This document shows positions 61,142 through 64,000 of a stretch of 64,000 bases of DNA, in pieces. The stretch's first letter is position 1; every line of letters begins with the position of its first letter. The stretch spans positions 1-64,000 of the forward strand of contig NZ_CP064689.1 in NCBI RefSeq assembly GCF_023100945.1. Direction: 5' to 3'. Source of the stretch: Bradyrhizobium sp. 200 (GTDB lineage Bacteria > Pseudomonadota > Alphaproteobacteria > Rhizobiales > Xanthobacteraceae). A program made the position numbers and the translations under genes. The notes under the pieces were generated by a model that did not search any database, was not told the DNA's origin, and saw only the letters and a list, made by a program, of their open reading frames with translations.

Positions 61142-62896
61142 CTACAGCGGCAATTCCGGCTCGCGCCTTGCGTCGCGCCGGGCGGTCGTCGCGGCCGCTG
61201 ACGTCGTCGAGCGCATGAAACTCCAGCGGATCGAGGAGGCCTGCCGGGAATCCTGCCGGATCACGATCTGGGCGGTGCGGCGGGGGCCGTCATTGCCGGC
61301 CAGAAACACGCTGTCCTCGAGGTCGACCTTGTCGTCGAGCGACTCGAAGGTCCAGACGTCGCGGTTGGGCAAGACCAGCATGACGCCGCGTGCGTCGCTG
61401 AGGCGGCTCGCCTTCACCGCGGGATGCAGGTGAAACCGCAGGGCAAAATCGGTATCGGCGCCCTTGATGCGCGCCCCCGGCGCCGGAGACACGGTGTCCT
61501 CGCCGTCGAGGCGCGCGCCGTCATGGGAGATCATCAGTACCCGGCGATGCACGACGCCGAATTTTGCAAGATACCCGTCATGCGACGTGGTCAGCAGATC
61601 GCCGTCCGCCACCACCTCGCGGTAGCTTTCCACATTGGCCGGGCCGCTGACGACGGGAGCGCCCTGCAATAGCTTCTTCATCGCCGACAGTTCGACGAAC
61701 TGGCACGAGGACGTGTCGTGATAGGTCAGCGTCGAATGCGCCGCGGTGCTGCGCGCAAAGGTCCGCCAATTGTCGCGGCCGGTCGACGGCATGCCGCAAT
61801 TGACGACGATTCGGCTCGGCCCGGACGACAATTCAAACGACAGGCAGCCGGCGTGCGCTTCCTGGCTGACATTCGGCGGCGGCGGCGGCCCGGTGTCCAT
61901 GATGACGATCGTCGTGCCGGCATCGAGGCGCTGGAAGCCGGTATGCGGCATGTTCGCCATCGGCACGCCGTGGGTGTCGTCATAGGCGAGCAGCGTCGCC
62001 ACCAGGTCCGAAGGTGCGTTGCTCATGCCGTTGAACAGCGCAAAGCTGCCGTCGCCGTGACGGAAGAAACGCAGCATCGGCATCATGCGGTCGATCGCAT
62101 TCAAGAGCGCCGGCGGCGGCGCGATGTTGCGGGCGGCAAATGTCTGCCGCAGCGGCAAGAGATCGCTTAGCAGTTCGACCAGCGCGCCGGGATTGCGCGA
62201 GATGTGCCCGCCATCGGGCATGATCTGCCGCTGCAATTCGTCGGAGAGCCGCCGTGTCGCGGAGCGGATGTGACGCGCCTGGTTGGCAAGGCACAGCGAG
62301 GCGTAGCAAAGCGCGATCAGAACCTGCAGCCGCGGCACGCCGTCGGCGATATCGAGCATCGCGTAGCGCAAATAGCGAATCTCGCGGGTCAGCCCGCGCA
62401 GATATTTGCGATAGAATTTCCCGTCGGTGTCGCCGAGCACCAGCGGGGCCTGCGACAACAGCGAGATCACGCGGCGCGCGAGCACGTCGGGGCGGCGTTC
62501 GAGCGGCCGCTTGCGCGCCGGATTCGAGATCCAGTCGTCGACCAGCGAGCGGGCGTTGGCGCGGGTCAGCGCGGTGTCGGCGGCGCGCAGGTGCCGCAGC
62601 CAGCCAAAGCCGAGCAGGGCGACTTCCCAATCTTCCGACGGCGGTTCGAGATCGAAGATCGAGCGGCCATGGCAGGTCACGATCTTGCCCGCGAACACGA
62701 AGCGGCCGGCGTAGATCTCGGCGGCGCGGGTGGCGTCCGCGGTGCGCAGGTCGTGCGGCGCGATGATCAGCCGGTCGGCGCGGCCGGGCCACAGCCGCGA
62801 CACCGCCACCGTTGCGCCGGTCGCACGCGCGATCACGGTCCGCGCCGAGCGGCTCATGATAAGCGTCGAGATGCGTCTGCGTTGAGCGACCGACAC
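61142..62896 (-). CDS. Heparinase II/III-family protein
   Basis: Protein of 584 residues with an N-terminal alpha-toroid-like helical part (EDWEVALLGFGWLRHLRAADTALTRANARSLVDDWI, SPARKRPLERRPDVLARRVISLLSQ) and a C-terminal beta domain (STLTYHDTSSCQFVEL, HDGYLAKFGVVHRRVLMISHDGARLDGEDTV) as in heparinase II/III. Family members cleave uronic-acid polymers, but alphaproteobacterial members between rsmB and purH are widespread with unproven substrate. Lies between rsmB and the HigA-like gene on the same strand. Confidence 0.85.
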   Translation of the reverse strand: MSVAQRRRISTLIMSRSARTVIARATGATVAVSRLWPGRADRLIIAPHDLRTADATRAAEIYAGRFVFAGKIVTCHGRSIFDLEPPSEDWEVALLGFGWLRHLRAADTALTRANARSLVDDWISNPARKRPLERRPDVLARRVISLLSQAPLVLGDTDGKFYRKYLRGLTREIRYLRYAMLDIADGVPRLQVLIALCYASLCLANQARHIRSATRRLSDELQRQIMPDGGHISRNPGALVELLSDLLPLRQTFAARNIAPPPALLNAIDRMMPMLRFFRHGDGSFALFNGMSNAPSDLVATLLAYDDTHGVPMANMPHTGFQRLDAGTTIVIMDTGPPPPPNVSQEAHAGCLSFELSSGPSRIVVNCGMPSTGRDNWRTFARSTAAHSTLTYHDTSSCQFVELSAMKKLLQGAPVVSGPANVESYREVVADGDLLTTSHDGYLAKFGVVHRRVLMISHDGARLDGEDTVSPAPGARIKGADTDFALRFHLHPAVKASRLSDARGVMLVLPNRDVWTFESLDDKVDLEDSVFLAGNDGPRRTAQIVIRQDSRQASSIRWSFMRSTTSAAATTARRDARREPELPL

Positions 62897-63018
62897 GCCG
62901 TGCCTTGCTTCAAGGAGGGAGGGGTATTCTGGCGAATCCTTTTAATCCGGAAACGCCGGGATGACACCATCTTGAAAGCCGGCGAATCACCCAGAGAACG
63001 AGAAATTCCAGTTTAAAA

Positions 63019-64000
63019 TCAGGATTTAACCAGCCGCGCCGCGTAAAATCCATCCAACCCGCCGAGCCGGGGGTCGGTATGGGGCAAATGGCAGGGCAGG
63101 GTCCGTAAATCGCCGTTTGCGGTCACGATTTCGCTGAGGCCTGCGACCTCGCCCACCTCGATCGGGCCACGGCGCATGTCCGATTCGGTGGCCAGCAGCG
63201 ACGCGATCGCCTGCTCGCCTTCCTCCGGCTCCAGCGAACAGGTGCAATAGACCAACGTTCCGCCCGGCTTGAGCAGCGCGACCGCCCTTTGCAGCAATCG
63301 CTTCTGCAGCGCTGAAAGCGCCGCAATGTCGGCTTCCTGACGTAGCCAGGCTACATCGGGATGACGGCGGATGGTGCCGGTGGAGGTGCAGGGCGCGTCC
63401 ACCAGCACGCCGTCAAAGCCTCCATTGCCTAGGTCTGCATTGCCAAGGCCGGACCACTCGGCGGCATCGGTCACGACGTCGTCGGCCTGCAGCGAAAGCC
63501 GTGCCAGATTGTCGCGCAGCCGGGCCATGCGCGCCGGCGAGCGATCGACCGCGGTCACGCGCGCGCCGGCTTGCGCGAGCTGCGCGGTCTTGCCGCCGGG
63601 TGCCGCGCAGAGATCCACGATGGCCTTTCCAGCGACGTCGCCGAACAGCCGTGCCGGCAGCGCCGCGGCGGCATCCTGCACCCACCATTGGCCATCGGTG
63701 AATCCGGGCAGCATGGTCACGGAACCTTGCAGCAAGGTGCGCACGGTGCCGGTCGGCAGCGTTTCACCGTGCAGGCGGCTCGCCCATTGCGCCGCGTCCG
63801 ATTTCACGGTGATGTCGAGCGATGGTTCGTGGCCGATGGCGAGCGCCATCTGCCGCGCGGTGGTCTCGCCATAGGCGCCAATCCAGCGCGTGAGCAGCCA
63901 CGGCGGAATGTCGAGATTCTGCGATTTGACTTCATCGATCAGCGGCTGCCCCTCGCGTGCGCAACGGCGCAGCACCGCGTTGACGAGGCCGGCATATTTC
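63019..64000 (-). CDS. rsmB: 16S rRNA m5C967 methyltransferase, 5' end beyond the window
   Basis: C-terminal part of an RsmB/Sun-type RNA methyltransferase; the frame continues to the window edge (RRCAREGQPL preceded by KYAGLVNAVL), so the NusB-like N-terminal domain lies outside. The SAM site LCAAPGGKTAQLAQAGARVTAVD is intact, as are the catalytic DAPCTSTG and the second Cys motif YCTCSLEPEEGEQAI. The segment shown is 327 residues. The rsmB-heparinase-purH order supports the call. Confidence 0.92.
   Translation of the reverse strand, partial: KYAGLVNAVLRRCAREGQPLIDEVKSQNLDIPPWLLTRWIGAYGETTARQMALAIGHEPSLDITVKSDAAQWASRLHGETLPTGTVRTLLQGSVTMLPGFTDGQWWVQDAAAALPARLFGDVAGKAIVDLCAAPGGKTAQLAQAGARVTAVDRSPARMARLRDNLARLSLQADDVVTDAAEWSGLGNADLGNGGFDGVLVDAPCTSTGTIRRHPDVAWLRQEADIAALSALQKRLLQRAVALLKPGGTLVYCTCSLEPEEGEQAIASLLATESDMRRGPIEVGEVAGLSEIVTANGDLRTLPCHLPHTDPRLGGLDGFYAARLVKS

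Overview
The window looks like the chromosome of a Bradyrhizobium or close Nitrobacteraceae relative (Alphaproteobacteria). This is inferred from the high GC, the ParAB-type partition genes, the leuS-lptE-holA and rsmB-heparinase-purH gene orders, and several families of intergenic palindromic repeats that recur in the window. No ribosomal RNA gene or CRISPR array is visible.

Backbone, left part (1-29,213): chromosome segregation genes parA and parB; a leuS-lptE-holA operon on the minus strand; a diguanylate cyclase divergent from a YggS-type PLP protein; a hydratase and an L,D-transpeptidase; an OmpR-type response regulator with a small cyclic-nucleotide-binding protein; xthA, a LolA-like carrier, ftsK and an aminotransferase; a vapBC toxin-antitoxin pair; two tandem glnK-amtB ammonium modules; a GYF-domain membrane protein; tesB; a ubiquinone-type hydroxylase; a Trm112-like protein; a TetR regulator divergent from a small membrane protein with two operator-like palindromes between them; and a Lon-domain protein with a YbbN-type thioredoxin.

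Integrated element (29,238-43,660): a tRNA-Gly(GCC) gene carries a 14.4-kb insertion bounded by a perfect 55-bp direct repeat of the tRNA 3' half. It holds a tyrosine integrase at the right end, AlpA/excisionase-like regulators, a primase-polymerase/helicase, and next to it a cluster of nine AAGGTC motifs plus a 42-bp direct repeat and an AT-rich stretch that looks like a replication origin. It also has a short Nu1-like DNA-binding protein, a zinc-finger protein, a ribbon-helix-helix-like protein and many small unknown proteins. No capsid, tail, portal or large terminase gene is visible, so the layout is that of a phage satellite or PICI/P4-like island rather than a prophage. The left end carries a tightly coupled three-gene plus-strand cargo operon (a TIGR04255-family protein and two unknown proteins) facing a membrane-anchored unknown protein. 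This is the best candidate here for an undescribed, possibly defensive, system.

Backbone, right part (43,661-64,000): the native tRNA terminator now lies just after the right repeat, followed by a DUF2235 membrane hydrolase, a sorbosone-dehydrogenase-like protein with a dihaem cytochrome c, a ketopantoate-reductase-like protein, a 2-hydroxychromene-2-carboxylate-isomerase-like protein, a MATE exporter, a DUF2239 gene divergent from a glutathione S-transferase across a long inverted repeat, a serine hydrolase, an SDR enzyme, gamma-glutamyltranspeptidase, an MFS transporter, purH, an orphan HigA-like regulator, a heparinase II/III-family protein and the 3' part of rsmB, which runs off the window.
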